Source: Penicillus capitatus
Lineage: Eukaryota > Chlorophyta
NCBI GenBank assembly: GCA_965649825.1
Contig: OZ287696.1
Span: 124,001-188,000, forward strand
Direction of reading: 5' to 3'
DNA: 64,000 bases
In this document: positions 23,740 through 35,432 of the stretch, piece after piece
Numbering within the stretch: the first letter of the stretch is position 1
How the letters are laid out: every line of letters begins with the position of its first letter
The notes under the pieces: generated by a model
What the model was told of the DNA's origin: nothing
The model's database searches: none
What the model saw: only the letters and a program-made list of their open reading frames with translations
Translations under genes and position numbers: made by a program

Positions 23740-25100
23740 GTTCGCTCTTGAGAGTGGATCACGTCTCGTTTGTCAAAACCTTGTCGTTCTATATCACATT
23801 GACAATCAGAAGAACCAGTGGCTGACGCACGCATACGAGGTAATGGTGAGTTGCTGAATAAAGGCCTCACAGCTTTTGCTGCTCCCGCAATCTTCCTGGA
23901 AGTCAAGTGCATCGTCGATCGACGCTGTGACTGCTCTTCCTCGTTTCCGTGCCTGCTCGAGAGACAGGGTCACTCATTGGATAGCTGCGTGAATTCCGGC
24001 TAGTCAGCATCGCAGTCACTCTGTTCGCCGCTGCTCAGGTAACTTCGAGGCGAATCTGGCAGCGCAGCTATGCAGTATCCGAGCAGAAGTCTGAGAAGGG
24101 AGTGAATGCTCCTGGCCCTTTCGAAGGCAGGCAGAAGTGGAGAACCCCTTCCCATTCTTCGTGCGAGCGCCATTCGCTTGCCGCTGTCTACATCGATTCC
24201 AGTTTTTCTGTCCACCAAACTTCGCCAAAATCCGAGCCCAAGTGCCAGACACGAGACGCACTCTCGGCGGCACGCAGATCGAGGCGAACATGACTTGGAA
24301 GCGCGACCGTCTTGCGTCGCTGATTCGGAGTCCAACGACGCGGAAGGACGCGTGTTTCGTGGCGTCTGGGAGGAAGCCGAAGACGGCACGCGTCTGCTGC
24401 ACAGGTGCTGTTCTGTCCAGTCCTCGACGTATCAGCGACCTTCCAGCGAAGCCCCTTAACCGTTATCCCAATAGCCAATCACCGACCCGAGCCTCTGTCC
24501 CTGGGCAACTATTTCGAATGCGGTCTTCGAGATGGGCGCCTCGTCGCGAGGACGCAGAAAAACTCGAAGGCATCGGGTTGGCGAGGCAAATGCGGATCGC
24601 CTAGGCGCGAACGGCGCACCGCCCCCTTCCGACAACCGTTCAACCGAACCGTCAGAAACCATCGCCTTGGAGAAACCGCGTGCGGAGACTGTGGCGTTGG
24701 AGTGTCTGGTCGGTCAATTGTTCTCCGAGCGAGACAGCACTAAGCGTCAAAACACGTCAGGCAGTTCCCGCTGCGACCGCCTCGTCTGGTTTTCGGCGTC
24801 GTCCCCGGCGACCAGAGACGCTCAGAGAGATGGAGGTTAGAAGGAGACGTGCGATGCCTGACGCTCATCACATGGCTTTGGCTCAAGTCTGTGCAGCATT
24901 TTAGGCGACGGGTGAGCTTCATGCAGCCGACCGACGGCGCTTGCTGATCGCTTGCCTAGACAGGGCCAGGCGGTTGCGAGTTCAGCTCTGAAGTTCCATG
25001 CGTGGCGCTTCGCGTAAGAGACGCCTGCACCTGAGAGCCGCTGTTGGTGTACCGATTTGGATTCTGGTATAACCTTCGCGTGCTATTCTGGCGGCAAAGG
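23740..25100. other. Duplicated upstream region, genes unresolved
   Basis: Contains overlapping open frames on both strands (for example plus 24137-24604 and minus 24000-24389), with Arg/Ser-rich translations of the kind GC-rich DNA produces by chance. Because copy B is nearly identical, comparison gives no test of coding constraint. I therefore call no gene. Promoter elements of the secreted gene lie at its right end. Confidence 0.35.
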
Positions 25101-25103
25101 CAC

Positions 25104-25110
25104 TATATAA
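25104..25110 (+). promoter_or_regulatory. TATA box of eight-Cys secreted gene A
   Basis: TATATAA, 83-89 nt upstream of ATG 25193. It is identical in the duplicate (38674-38680). Confidence 0.65.
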
Positions 25111-25192
25111 ACGAAGCCATTCTGTTCCTCGTCGCCCATTCTGCCTCTTACTTCTTTCAGCGACCTTCACTTGCAGCAAGAACATTATCAAC

Positions 25193-25671
25193 ATGGCCCG
25201 CGGAACCTCCTTCGACGCTATCCTGTCCCTTGGATTGGCTCTGCTTCTCTTCGTGGCGATGACATGTACAAGTCCTCAGTTATCGCAAACCTGTCTAAAC
25301 GTTTGACTGTGGACAGCGGCTCGTAATGTCCTGCAAGCCGTAGATCCTCCTGTGATACAGGAAGATGATAGTGATGAAGACTGTAAGTTCCAGACTCCTT
25401 TGTAACATGTGACGAGTGTGGATGTTCTGCAGTGTGTTTGGCGTTTACGGACTGTTCTCAATATTTCGGTTTCCTGGGAGCAGGAGGCTGCACATTAGCA
25501 GCAGGCGTTTCATGCAGACTTCTTATGGGAGATGCAATCGAAGAAACACTTGAACGTGTTCTCGGAGATGAGTGTGAGATCGGAATCGTGCCTTACTGCT
25601 ACACGGTAGCCACAAATGGCACCGAAATTCCGGAACCTAAGTGCTGTAAGCCATCCAACACTTCTGACTGA
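25193..25671 (+). CDS. Secreted eight-cysteine protein, copy A
   Basis: Three exons. Exon 1 (from ATG 25193) encodes a signal peptide, MARGTSFDAILSLGLALLLF followed by VAM, and ends before a GTACAAG...GGACAG intron. Exon 2 is short and acidic (SARNVLQAVDPPVIQEDDSD). A GTAAGTT...CTGCAG intron leads to exon 3, which has eight cysteines: CLAFTDC, then single Cys in the GGC, VSC, DEC and YC contexts, ending in CCKPSNTSD. The stop TGA is at 25669-25671. The pattern suggests a disulfide-stabilised extracellular peptide of about 80 residues. It differs from copy B almost only in exon 2 and in a short patch of exon 3, while introns and flanks are nearly identical. No family recognised, and no basis for assigning a target or activity. 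Confidence 0.7.
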
Positions 25672-26491
25672 ACTCTGTTGACGAGAGCTGTTGTATAGGC
25701 TAAAAACTGATTCTGCTACTTCTTGAGGAGCTACACTTCCAGACTGAGGATACTCAGTGCTCGATTCCTTTCTATCAGTGATTATTAAGAATTCTAACGT
25801 TCTTCAGTTACTGCTTTTTTCGTTTCTCGTCCCACGTCTGGATTTTGATTGATTAGTTTGGGGGACTGCCTTGACTTCACTTACTCTGTCTCCGAGGCAG
25901 AGAAACGCGCTTCTTAAGGCGTTAGCTGAGACTGTGAAAAGATACTCGTGTAACGTGACAAAGTTATTCGTGACACCAACGGCAGTCGTCGCGCGACAGA
26001 GCGACTTGCGAACGAAGGTCGGTCGCGACCGAGAGAAACTCCATCCGCTCCGCGTTTGTGCCTTGTTTGCCTAAGAGGTCTGCCTCGAATGCCTCGCTCG
26101 TCTGCATAGGTCCGTCCACTCTCTGATGTGATTTCTTCTTGGCGAACCTGCCTCGGTGAAAGCACCTTCCTGTTCGCGCGATCGCAGGATTCAGCAGAAT
26201 TCGTCACGAAGTGGCTGGCGTCAAGAGAATTCAGTCGACGCATATCGTCTGGGTCGCTGAGCATTCGACAACGCTCGCCAGTCAAAGCACAGGGCAGAAC
26301 GAGGCACTCCTCTGAGGCGTCGTCGGAGATGCGACGGACCATGCATCGTCCCCTGCTGTCATGGAGAGGCACCATTCGCTTCTCCGTCGCAGAGTTGGCC
26401 GACGAGTTGCCCTCTGCCACTCGCGTCGCCCCGCCGTCATCGCATCCGCCAAGTGGTTCGACTCTTCGGCTCGAAATGAACGACGCCGACT

Positions 26492-27119
26492 GACTGTGAA
26501 GATTCATCTTTCCCGGCCTTCTTGCCGACCTCCGTCACGATGTCTTCCGCCCTTACTTTGTGGACGGGCGGTGGCGGCACACTCGGCAGGACCGGGCCTT
26601 CGACGTCTCCGGAATGACTCATTTCACAAGCGCAGCGGAAGTCTTGGAAATAGAATGAGTGATGAGCGGTTCTTGAGGGGTTAGCGACGTTTTGGGAAGT
26701 TCAGAGGTTGCAGCCAAGAGACAACTTTGTTACAACCGAGAATAGACAGCGAATGTTTTTGAGAAGATGTAAACAGAGTGTATGTGATTCACCAATACCA
26801 AAGGAACTTGAATGTCAATCGAAAGATGTTTTATGTGTCCGATCCTCGTTTAAATACTCAGTCCCCGATGTGACAGCAGGAAAAGTATGAGAAGTTCAAG
26901 AGTGAGTTCAGGGTGAGGTTCCGAATGAAACGTAGGAAGTTCATCGTGAAACTCTAGAAGTTTCCTGAGAGGTTCAGTGCGAACTTCGCAGGGACTCACT
27001 CCTCGTTATCGTGACTCAGCAGCGACGGTTACGTCGTGTAGCCAAGAGTGGAAACAAGACAGCACCCCTGTTACTGTCACATCACTGTCTCTTGCATTTT
27101 GCGCCTTTCTTCACACTGA
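26492..27119 (+). other. Segment present only in copy A
   Basis: In copy A, GACTGAC TGTGAAG ... CACTGAC GTAACC; in copy B the two ends are fused as GACTGAC GTAACC (near 40070). A deletion in B between 6-bp ACTGAC repeats is the simplest reading; an insertion in A with a short target duplication is the alternative. No gene is evident inside. Confidence 0.6.
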
Positions 27120-27606
27120 CGTAACCATTCGCAAACGCAATCGCTCACTTAGCAATCGCTTCACTGACTTTTCGTTTCGCCGACTATTCCTGTTGTCGTC
27201 AGCGTCGATGAGACACGTTCGTCCAGTGTCGCTGCGTTTCCTTTCCTCCAGACTACAGCCAGAGAGAAGACGACTGCACTGCTCTCGCCCATGTCGCCCC
27301 TCGCGCATCTTCTCCATCCACTCGCCGCTACCAGCGTTCTCCCTTCCACGCCGAAAACAGGTCTTGGCGCTCGGTTACAGTCCGGACGTCGAATTCAACC
27401 CTATTGAAGAAACAGAATTCTCCCCCGCCTACACAGAATCCCTGTCCTATGCCCTCGTCAGCGCTTTCCCGGCCCTCTTGTGAATCAGCGCATGACTGTG
27501 GCAGGAATCTATGACCAACGCGCAACCGCTGCACTGTTCGCGTTACAAGATAGACAGCTCATTCTTAAAACGAGTGGTCAACGTTCGCATACAGGTACCA
27601 CAGTAG

Positions 27607-27861
27607 GTTTGTAGACGACATTTCTTGTTCAAAGTGACTAATGATGACGCACTTCTACGCACAATAGACTCCGAATCAACGGTGTGAACTCCTCATGGTA
27701 CGGAACCATGATGTCACGTTGGTTACGAGGGATCGGAAAGATGACAGTCCGATGCGACAGACAGAACTGATGGGATGTTGCGATCGAAGCATTAAATAGA
27801 GACTCATGATGAATTAGGTGTCAAACGTTTGGCTTTTTAAAACATTCACTACGCAGCACCC
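27607..27861. other. Intergenic, nothing recognised
   Basis: Short stretch between the end of duplicate A and the retroelement gag frame. It could include the element's leader or a decayed terminal repeat, but I see no matching repeat at the other end. Confidence 0.3.
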
Positions 27862-28902
27862 ATGGCCGACGCGAAGCCCGCTTGTCCCAATGACATGGTT
27901 TCGGAGCGAGGTTCTCGAACGAGAACCTGTCTTGTTTATTCGGAGTATACTCGAGACATTCACGAGTGGTTGTTTGAATCGCTGGAAATCACTACGACGG
28001 TAGGACGTGAACGAGACCGAGCGTTGTTGGACAGCCTCGAACCCCAGTCGACAGCCTCGAAACTTGTTTTGCCTCAGCTAAAAGCCGTCCGACGCCTGGA
28101 CGAAAAGGCATGTCGCGAAGAGCTTGGAGGTGAAACGGCGTCCGAAGAAACAGCAGTAGACGATCTTCGTTGGCAAGTATTGAATAAACGTTTGGCAGCG
28201 CTGTTGCCGAAAGATGACCTCGTGGCGCCCGAGGACCAGCTCCGCAGCATGAAACGTGATGTAGCGAAGAAAAACTTACTCGTCTACGTGGACCGTTTTG
28301 TTCGGGAAGCCCGGTCCTTCGTCGCCCAGCAAAAAGTATCGATGGAGAAGGCCGTCCGGATCCTCTATCATCAAATGCCTGAAGAGATACGTCGGGCATT
28401 GATCCACACCGGGAAAGCCGGACTGAGTTTGACACAAATAGAGACGCTGGTGCGAAACAAGCTCGAGGTTCTGGCCATGACGGACGCTGGAGAATACTCG
28501 TATCGACAACTGGTCGAATACCTCGATGAAGCTACTTGTCGACAAAAGGCTAGTGGCAAACCGGAGACCGCCAGATTGGAACTTCCACTTGCGGGTGGAG
28601 AAACACCGCAGCCATCAAGCGGACAACGCCGACGGTTGGACATCAATAACCCGAACCATGTGATGATCGCATGGAAACGTTTGATGTGGGTACCCCGCTT
28701 TCGACGAGAGGCGCAGAAATATCTCGCTTCGAATTCCTTTGACGCGAGGCCGGCCACCCAACTCAGGGCTTTACAAACCGAAACCGAAGATATTGACGAT
28801 CCTTTGGAGCTTGAACTGGCCGAAGAAGACGGGGAGGTTCTTTCCAAACCAGGGCTGTATACCATGTACAAGGGTTACCCTCTGGGACCAAGATCAGTGG
28901 TT
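27862..28902 (+). CDS. Retroelement gag-like protein
   Basis: A long open frame starting MADAKPACPNDMVSERGSR. The middle is helical and charged (LLVYVDRFVREARSFVAQQK; MPEEIRRALIHTGKAGLS), as in retrotransposon capsid proteins. The C-terminal third leads to YKGYPLGPRS, where the frame must shift to reach the protease. No zinc knuckle is seen. Confidence 0.55.
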
Positions 28903-29498
28903 TGGTGGATACTGGCGCCACTGCATGTTTCATTCAAGAGGCCACTGTAAAAGCATTGGGAATCCAGCAGAGAGTAACACAATGTGGAAAGCTACACGTT
29001 TCGCTGGGAAATGGAAGTGCCTCTCCAATTCTGGGACTCATAAACATCGAAGCCCATATAGATGACCATCCATATGAGATGGAAGCGTTTGTGATTGGAG
29101 GCAAAGGCCCGCCGCTCATCCTAAGATTCCCCTTCTTCGCTACAAATCAACTTCTCATTGATTGCCAAGAAAAGAGAATCTGGCGCAGAAATGGCGAAGA
29201 AATAACATGCACGCAGGCGCAGCTAAAGGTCCTTAACCCAACTGATGTGACACATCTCCTCGAAGAAATGCAAAGACTCCAAACTGAGCTCGATGACGTC
29301 AAAGGGCAAAAAAAACATCCAAGGAGCATCACTGAATCCAGCCCAGTGGTGTTGAGCTTTGAGTTGTTTGAGACTCCTTTATACCTCCCGTTTCTACGAA
29401 ACTGCTATTTGGTACTCCCTTTCAACAGATCGTGGGTGCTGGGTCCAGGGAATGCCGAAAGCTCATCCTTCCCGTTAAGTTCGTCATGGGAAGTTTAG
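28902..29498 (+). pseudogene. Retropepsin domain
   Basis: The frame opens with LVDTGATACFI, the aspartic protease active-site signature. ATVKALGI and LGLINIEAHIDDHPY follow, and then LILRFPFFATNQLLIDC, which fits a retropepsin fold. It lies in a different frame from gag and stops at 29498 without joining the reverse transcriptase. Confidence 0.6.
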
Positions 29499-29799
29499 GG
29501 TCCATCACGGACGCGCTTAATTGCCCAGGAGTCAGGTTTTCTCCACAAAGCAATAAATGTAGGGTCTGGGGAATGCTAGAGAATCGAGGTCGGATGCCAC
29601 AACATTTGACGCCTAGGATGCCACTGTGCATCATCCAAACCAATGTGACGCATGTACTGGTTCCAGACAGAGGGCAAATTCCGTTGACAGAAAGAGGTAT
29701 TCCGTTGCCGCTGAGAAGCATTGTTGCGTATGGAGAAGATTTGCAGAGTATATTGCGAGAATTCCACGACCTGACCAGTGGCAATCTTGGGAAATGTGT

Positions 29800-30384
29800 C
29801 GATCATGTGGTGACAGATATCCCATTTCAGCATCGTCTGACAAGACAACAATCATCGCCGTCCATATCACCCAGCGAAGAGTCGTTAGTTCTGGAAGAAA
29901 TCAACAAGTTAGTAGAGTTGGGGTGGTCAGGGAGACGTCCCAAGAGCCATATTTGATTCCGGCGTTCTACATTCCGAAAAAAACTGGAGACGTGCGATTG
30001 GTGCTCGATATTCGGAAGCTGAACTCGTGTGTAGAAGCTCAGCCCTTCCTGGCAGTGAATAGAGAGCATACGATCGCTGGGGTGCGCCCGTATGTGGTCG
30101 GGTCAACAATCGATTTACAAAACGCGTATTTCCAAGTAGAGCTCTCCCCTAAGCTGCATCATTACTTTGGAGTGTGTTTGCGACGGAAATTCTATGTCTA
30201 CGAACGACTCCCCTTCGGATACGTCAATTCACCTAGCGAATTCCTAAGAGCATTGAGACCTGCGATTGCAGAAATGGATGAAGCAGTGCAGAGCCAAGTG
30301 GTGGTTTACACGGACGATATTCTTTTGCTCTCACAATCAGTGCCAGAACATCTCCTAATCTACGCCAAGTACTCCAGATTCTGA
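29800..30384 (+). pseudogene. Reverse transcriptase fragment
   Basis: Typical LTR-type RT blocks: LIPAFYIPKKTGDVRLVLD, IRKLN, STIDLQNAYFQVELS, ERLPFGYVNSPSEFLRAL and the catalytic box YTDDIL. It ends at TGA 30384; the thumb and connection are missing or degraded. Confidence 0.75.
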
Positions 30385-30585
30385 AAAAAGGGGATGGCGA
30401 GTGCGACCGGATAAGTTGGCGTGCAAGTGCCTCAGCGATAGCACGCCTTCAAAAGCTACAGCCTCCCAGAACGCAACAGAATGGAGAGCGATCAAGGGCT
30501 GGTTCCGGCAACTTGTTTGATTTGTGATGAACGGCAGAGTGGTTCAAGGAGCGCTACGGAAGGCGGAAGAATCGGGAAGGGTGGA

Positions 30586-31053
30586 GGATTGACAGGCATG
30601 TGTGAGTGGATTGAAACAACACACAGTGGTATGTACACACGCAAAAGAAGCCACGGACTTTGGCATCGCAGTGGATTCCTGGGAAGTGGCTGGGGTGCAG
30701 TGCTATTGCAAGAGAAGTCTTCCGGTTTGTGGCCGCAAGCATTAAAGCATCAAATCTCGAATCACTTGGAAATGGAGGCAGTGGTTAAAGCTCTTCGCAA
30801 GTTTCGGCCATGGATCTTTGGAGCGAGATTGACAGTGTTCAGTGACAACTCTTCGGTGGCCAGCATCGCAAATGCAGACAATCGAAGTCCCTTCATCCGA
30901 CGACGGCTTCAGCTCAGAGAGGGCTGGAATGGTGGTTTCGAGAGAATGGAGCCACTATACGAATTCTGTCAGATCGCGCAAGCTATTTTAGCTCGCCGAT
31001 CTTCAGCGCGTGGACAGAGGAATGGGGCGCAGAGAGTATACTGGAAATACTGA
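30586..31053 (+). pseudogene. RNase H domain fragment
   Basis: GWGAVLLQ, HLEMEAVVKALRKF and LTVFSDNSSVASIAN represent the successive acidic motifs of RNase H. The 5' part needs a frame change near 30650 and the frame ends at 31053. Confidence 0.55.
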
Positions 31054-31380
31054 TCAACCAGGGAGGCTGCTTTATTAATCTAAGTGCTCGTTACTGTCGT
31101 AGATTCGAGCCAGTCTCTTACCGGTGCATGTAGTGCGGCTGCGTGGGTCATCACAAAGCAGTCGACTGCCCGAATCTGCCTCTCTGTTCTTTCTGCAAGC
31201 AGGCGCATCTTTCCTCCGATTGCCCATCCCGCAAGGCTTCTGAACAGCCGTCTGCTCAATCAGTCCCATTAGTGCGGAACCCAGTAAGCAGCTGGGACTC
31301 AGACGTCGAAGTGGAAGATGCTGCCATGGCAGTAGACGCAGTCCCCCTCCCTGTCCAGCAATCGTCTTCGTCAACGCATC

Positions 31381-32040
31381 ATGAACAACAGTAAACATTC
31401 GTCCTCTTCCAGTGATCTGCACTCTGTTTTTCCCCACTCCAGTCACCCCGACTCTTGCCTTAATATAGATAGGTCATCAAATATTGTCATTGACCAAATT
31501 AACCTTGCCTCAAGAAACCTATCTCTTCCAGCCCTAGAGCTCTGGCTGGAAAAGGAATCACCGGACATAGTTGCAGTTTGCGAACCGCCTTTCTATTTGC
31601 GCCAGTGTCCATTCAAATCGTTCAAACATCGCTGGATTCGATTTCCTGGCAGTCCCAGCACACAGTGTGGCTTTTTCGTGCACGAAGATATCCGTTACGA
31701 AATCTTGCCGCTTCCAAATAACCCTGATAGAGTCACGGCCATCGTTGTCCCTTCTGCTCAGGGAGATCTGGCGATCATCTCTTTTTATGTTCGACATACT
31801 TCCGCTGCTGGCCTTGAAGACCTTCACTCAGCCTACGACGCATGCCGAACAAAATGCTCAAGAGTGATTCTGTGTGGAGATGCCAATGGGCATTCACCTC
31901 TCTGGGGCCCCGAAGCCCCAAACGCTGTTGGCGAGAAGGTCGAAGAACTTGTGCTCACCAGAGGACTCCATATCATCAACAATGTCTCTGGCCCCCGTCC
32001 TTTAGAGACGCCCATGGTAATCCTCACTGGCTTGACTTGA
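31381..32040 (+). pseudogene. LINE endonuclease domain
   Basis: Reads PDIVAVCEPPF (the catalytic Glu motif), FFVHEDIRYEILPL, then RVILCGDANGHSPLWGP (the GDxNxH motif). A frameshift near 32010 is needed to continue into HGNPHWLDLTLT and VFDHSLI (the conserved DH), which lie in the next frame. Confidence 0.7.
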
Positions 32041-33755
32041 CCCTCACGAACTCTACGGCCGCATCTCTTGTCTCGAAATGGAGTGTCCTAGATGACGCGA
32101 TCCCAGTGTTCGATCATTCGCTCATCCGCACAGTCATCTCCGCCGATAAGATTCCGAGAGAGGCCCGAAAAATCTATAAGTGGAATGATGTCGACTGGGA
32201 CGAATTCAATCGAGAACTCTTTCGCAAGCTCATCTATCACAACTGCTTCGATCCAATTCAAGACGTCCAAGCCGTCGAACTTCGAATAAAAGATCTCACT
32301 GCAGCCATCCAATCTACGATGGAGTCTAGAGTCAGGACTAGTCGTTCTTCGGGCGTCCGGAAAGCTTGGTTCATTTCTTCCGTCAAACATAAATGGAAAA
32401 GTTACAGAAATTCCAGAAACCGTCTGAGAAAAGCCCGGAATCGCCATCAGTCATGTCAATCTAAGCATTCGGCCGACCTCCTTCACCATGCGGCTCAAAA
32501 CACGAAAACTGCAAGATCCAAGTTCAAAGAAGAAGTGAAGAGTGCTAAACAAGTGTCCTTTCAAAACTTTTGCAGAAACACCCATACGGGTGGTGATATG
32601 TGGAGCCGCTTTAAAAGGATCTCTGGTGGCCCGAAACTAGCCGACGTCCCCGCCTTGACAACTGAAGACGGAGTGACAAGCTCGACCTCGGCAAAAGCAG
32701 ACCTCCTGTTCAAGCGCTTTTTTCCAAAATTAACAGCCCCCGATGATGACTCACTTCTTCGTCAGGCAACAACGTGGAAAGAAGTCCATGATTGGGCTCC
32801 GTGCAGAGCTGCGGAACAGATCAGTTTTGATGATCTGGAAGACCTGGTTGCTTCGACCCGCCATGGGGCTGCAGGCTTAGATAAGATCCCCACTCTCTGC
32901 ATCCAGAAAACCTTTTACACTATCGGTGACATACTGCTTGACATCTTCAACTTTTGCCTCACTAATGCTTACTTCCCATCTTGCTGGCGTCAGTCGCTCG
33001 TTGTTCCTGTACCTAAAGGCGGATCCGATCCCACCAAACTAAGCAGTTGGAGGCCCATTTTACTCCTCTGCTGTATGGGGAAGCTTCTTGAGCGGATCAT
33101 CCAAAAGCAGCTAACATGCCATCTTGATAACAACGTTTCTATCTGCTCAGAACAACATGGTTTTCGCTCCGGGAGAAGTACGCTGACTGCTCTTATACAA
33201 GCAAATGAAGATATTTTGAAATCCTTCAACGCAAGAGACCAGACTATTGCCCTCAGCCTGGACATATCCGCAGCTTTCGACAGCGTGCCGCACGCTATCC
33301 TCTTATGGCGCTCTACCAAATGAAGATTCCGGGAAACCTGCTTGGTATGATCCGGTGTTTTCTTACCAACCGGTCAGCTTCGTTGAACCTCGATTCCAAC
33401 TCATTCTCGTGCATTTCAGAACTCGGGGTCCCCAGGGTAGTCAAGTCTCACCGGTTCTCTTTCTCTGCTTCATCAACGACATTGCTCACTGTATCGCTGG
33501 CCCGTCCAAGCTCTTCATTTTAGCTGACGATTGCCTATTATATTCCAAACTTGGACGCCGCCAAGAGCTGCTCCAATCCTTCCAAGACAACATCGACAGA
33601 ATAATGAACTGGGGCACAGCGAATCTCATGTCGTTTAATGCCCAAAAAAGCCACTTGGTGCGATTCCGTAGGTTGAGAAAGGCTGTTCCAGTGGAAATCC
33701 GTCTGAACGCTGAGATACTCTCTGAAGAGCCGATGTTCCGTTACTTAGGCCTTAA
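32000..33755 (+). pseudogene. LINE reverse transcriptase
   Basis: RT blocks: TRHGAAGLDKIPTLCI, SWRPILLLCCMGKLLERI, EQHGFRSGRSTLTALI, ALSLDISAAFDSVPH, then after a frameshift near 33310 RGPQGSQVSPVLFLCFI and LADDCLLYS (the catalytic ADD box). It ends with EPMFRYLGLNMDAK, where the nested element interrupts it. Confidence 0.8.
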
Positions 33756-33756
33756 C

Positions 33757-33770
33757 ATGGACGCCAAGTT
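33757..33770 (+). repeat. Target-site duplication, left
   Basis: ATGGACGCCAAGTT, 14 bp, repeated exactly at 35419-35432 on the far side of the nested element. Neighbouring bases differ on both sides. Confidence 0.9.
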
Positions 33771-35418
33771 CTACAGATTTTCCGTACGACACTTTCGTTC
33801 CGCCGTTTCAAAAACCCTTGCTGAACGACGGTGCCCGCACGCGTAACAACGAACTATGCAGCCTTCTGGCTCTCAGTCTGGAGGTCCTGACACCGCCCCC
33901 GACCCAGTGCGCACGGCGGTTGCTCAGGCCGCAAACACGGTCCGATACCGGCGCCGACCTGCGCCGGTGGCCGGAGGTTCTGGAGAATATGAGCAAGGCT
34001 GAGCTCATACTCGTGAACACCGCAGTCCGGGCGTGCTCCACACAGGACGCTGCTTCCATGGACTCCGCACAGCTTATTTTGAGAATCCGAGCTTACTTGT
34101 CAGCCCAAGAAAGGCGAGACGCCGTGCAGCTCCGACTCGTCCGCCACCACGAGAACGCCAGAGACTCGCTCCTACTCGCCCCAGAAGGTCCCCTCTATGA
34201 CCCGCACGTTAAGTCTTCCTGTCTCTCACAGATCTGCCGGTACAAAGAAACAGTTACCCCGCCAGATCTCCTGGATGCACTTGCCCAAGACCTCGCCACT
34301 ACGCAGTCTCATCTGGAATGCGCCACTGGATCCGTTTCACCCGAAAACCGAGAAACGCTCCTGGGAATCGCCAATCGACTCGAGGAGATAGGAAACTGCC
34401 TAAGATTTCACAAGTCCATGGTCTCGTTTGCACCGACACCCCCAGCTCCAATGGCCCATGTTTCACCACCTTCTGCGGCTGGCACCGCTCGAGCAGACAC
34501 CCGCTCGTACCGCGACGCCGCCCGTCAGTCCTTGCCCTCAGAGCAGCCCCAGACCACGACCCTCGCCCAGCGTTAACGGACCACCCAGGCACGAGAGATC
34601 CGGAGGCAAACCAATGCGATCAAGGCCCAGATCCGCTGTGATGGACGCAGCTTCCAGCTCTGCCCAGTAACCCTGAAAAGAGAGCGTCCGTCCTTTCGCT
34701 AGCTCGGCATCAGTCTGGAACGAACTCTGAAGCTCAAGAACCTGAAGGAATATGTCGAAGACATCAGGACAGACCAAGGTGGAAGATATTACGTGCAGAT
34801 TCGGGAAGATCTGATTCAGAAATTCGAGCAGGTTCTCGACCGCTGCCTGGAATGCGCCGGTGCCAGATGGGACCTGGAGCTGGACAACATCGGAACCTTC
34901 ACAGTAAACAATCCGTACGTCTCGTCTACCAAAGACAAGATCCCGATAGTCATCGGCAGTGTTGACATAGACATTGACCCTGAAGCAGCCATCGAAGCTA
35001 TCGCAACACAGAATGCATCCCGATGGAACCTCTCAGCTACCGACCTTCAAGAGTCGCACTTCGCGGCCCCGCACCGGTTGAATCGCAGGAAACGAGATCC
35101 CTCAGGACAGCCTGTTCCCGAATGGCTGCCAAGCAAGAACCTGAAAGTCTTCATCTCGAAGACACTTCACGAGGAGCTTCTTGGAGAAAACAAGGCCCCG
35201 TTTGCTACCCTGGACTACATGGTCCTCCCGATACGCCAGTTCGTTCGGTTTCCCAGTGTTGCCCGCGGAAACACCTGATTGATCACTTCATCTATCTCTT
35301 CCCTGTTCAGCCATCCTAGTCTCTGAGTGTCGTTGATCCTTGTTCATGTACTGAACAGACGCGCCTCTGATGTTTCACTTTCAAAAGGGGCTGTAAGAAA
35401 GACCAATTTATTATTATT
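33771..35418 (+). mobile_element. Nested ORF1-only non-LTR element (HAL1-like)
   Basis: A 1648-bp insertion inside the LINE, flanked by the 14-bp target-site duplication and ending in a TTATTATTATT tail, both hallmarks of target-primed insertion. It codes only for an ORF1-like protein and goes straight into a 3' tail with no endonuclease or reverse transcriptase. It is therefore a non-autonomous half-LINE or an internally deleted copy. Confidence 0.8.
33818..35278 (+). pseudogene. ORF1 of the nested element
   Basis: One continuous reading frame of about 485 codons interrupted by two stops (TAA near 34574 and TAG near 34700). It includes SAQERRDAVQLRLVRHHENA, a Pro/Ala-rich linker ending DTRSYRDAARQSLPS, and a C-terminal part (LKVFISKTLHEELLG; RQFVRFPSVARG) typical of ORF1/gag proteins just before the zinc knuckle, which is missing here. 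Confidence 0.6.
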
Positions 35419-35432
35419 ATGGACGCCAAGTT
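35419..35432 (+). repeat. Target-site duplication, right
   Basis: Second exact copy of ATGGACGCCAAGTT, directly after the TTATTATTATT tail. Confidence 0.9.

Larger units (their letters stand above)
22862..27606 (+). repeat. Segmental duplication, copy A
   Basis: Matches 36432-40570 in direct orientation. Between 23.5 and 25.3 kb the copies are almost identical (constant offset of 13570, only a handful of differences). The outer parts (22.9-23.5, 26.0-27.6 kb) are clearly more diverged. Copy A has about 630 bp (26.49-27.12 kb) that copy B lacks, bounded by ACTGAC on both sides. Confidence 0.9.
27862..31053 (+). mobile_element. Ty3-like retroelement, decayed
   Basis: Ordered remnants of gag, retropepsin, reverse transcriptase and RNase H on one strand, broken by stops and frameshifts. 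No integrase is recognisable: after RNase H the sequence passes within about 80 bp into a LINE zinc-knuckle region, so the 3' part seems to have been replaced or lost. No long terminal repeats were found by eye. The RNase H region with HLEMEAV and FSDNSSV has some DIRS/caulimovirid flavour, so Ty3-like is the best but not the only placement. Confidence 0.65.
31130..33770 (+). mobile_element. LINE, 5' portion
   Basis: Non-LTR retrotransposon: two CCHC zinc knuckles (CGCVGHHKAVDCPNLPLC followed by SFCKQAHLSSDC) at about 31136-31234, then an AP-type endonuclease and a reverse transcriptase. Its sequence is interrupted at 33770 by a nested element and resumes at 35433. It is inactive because of several frameshifts. 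Confidence 0.8.

Noticed and set aside
24000-24604. Overlapping 129-155 codon frames on both strands, present in both duplicates
   Set aside because: The duplicates are too similar to show coding constraint, and the translations are Arg/Ser-rich without recognisable features.
25193-25671. Calling the eight-Cys secreted proteins toxins or defensins
   Set aside because: Signal peptide and cysteine count alone do not identify an activity, and spacing does not match a family I know.
27862-31053. Complete, potentially active LTR retrotransposon
   Set aside because: No integrase and no terminal repeats were found, and the domains are split by stops and frameshifts.
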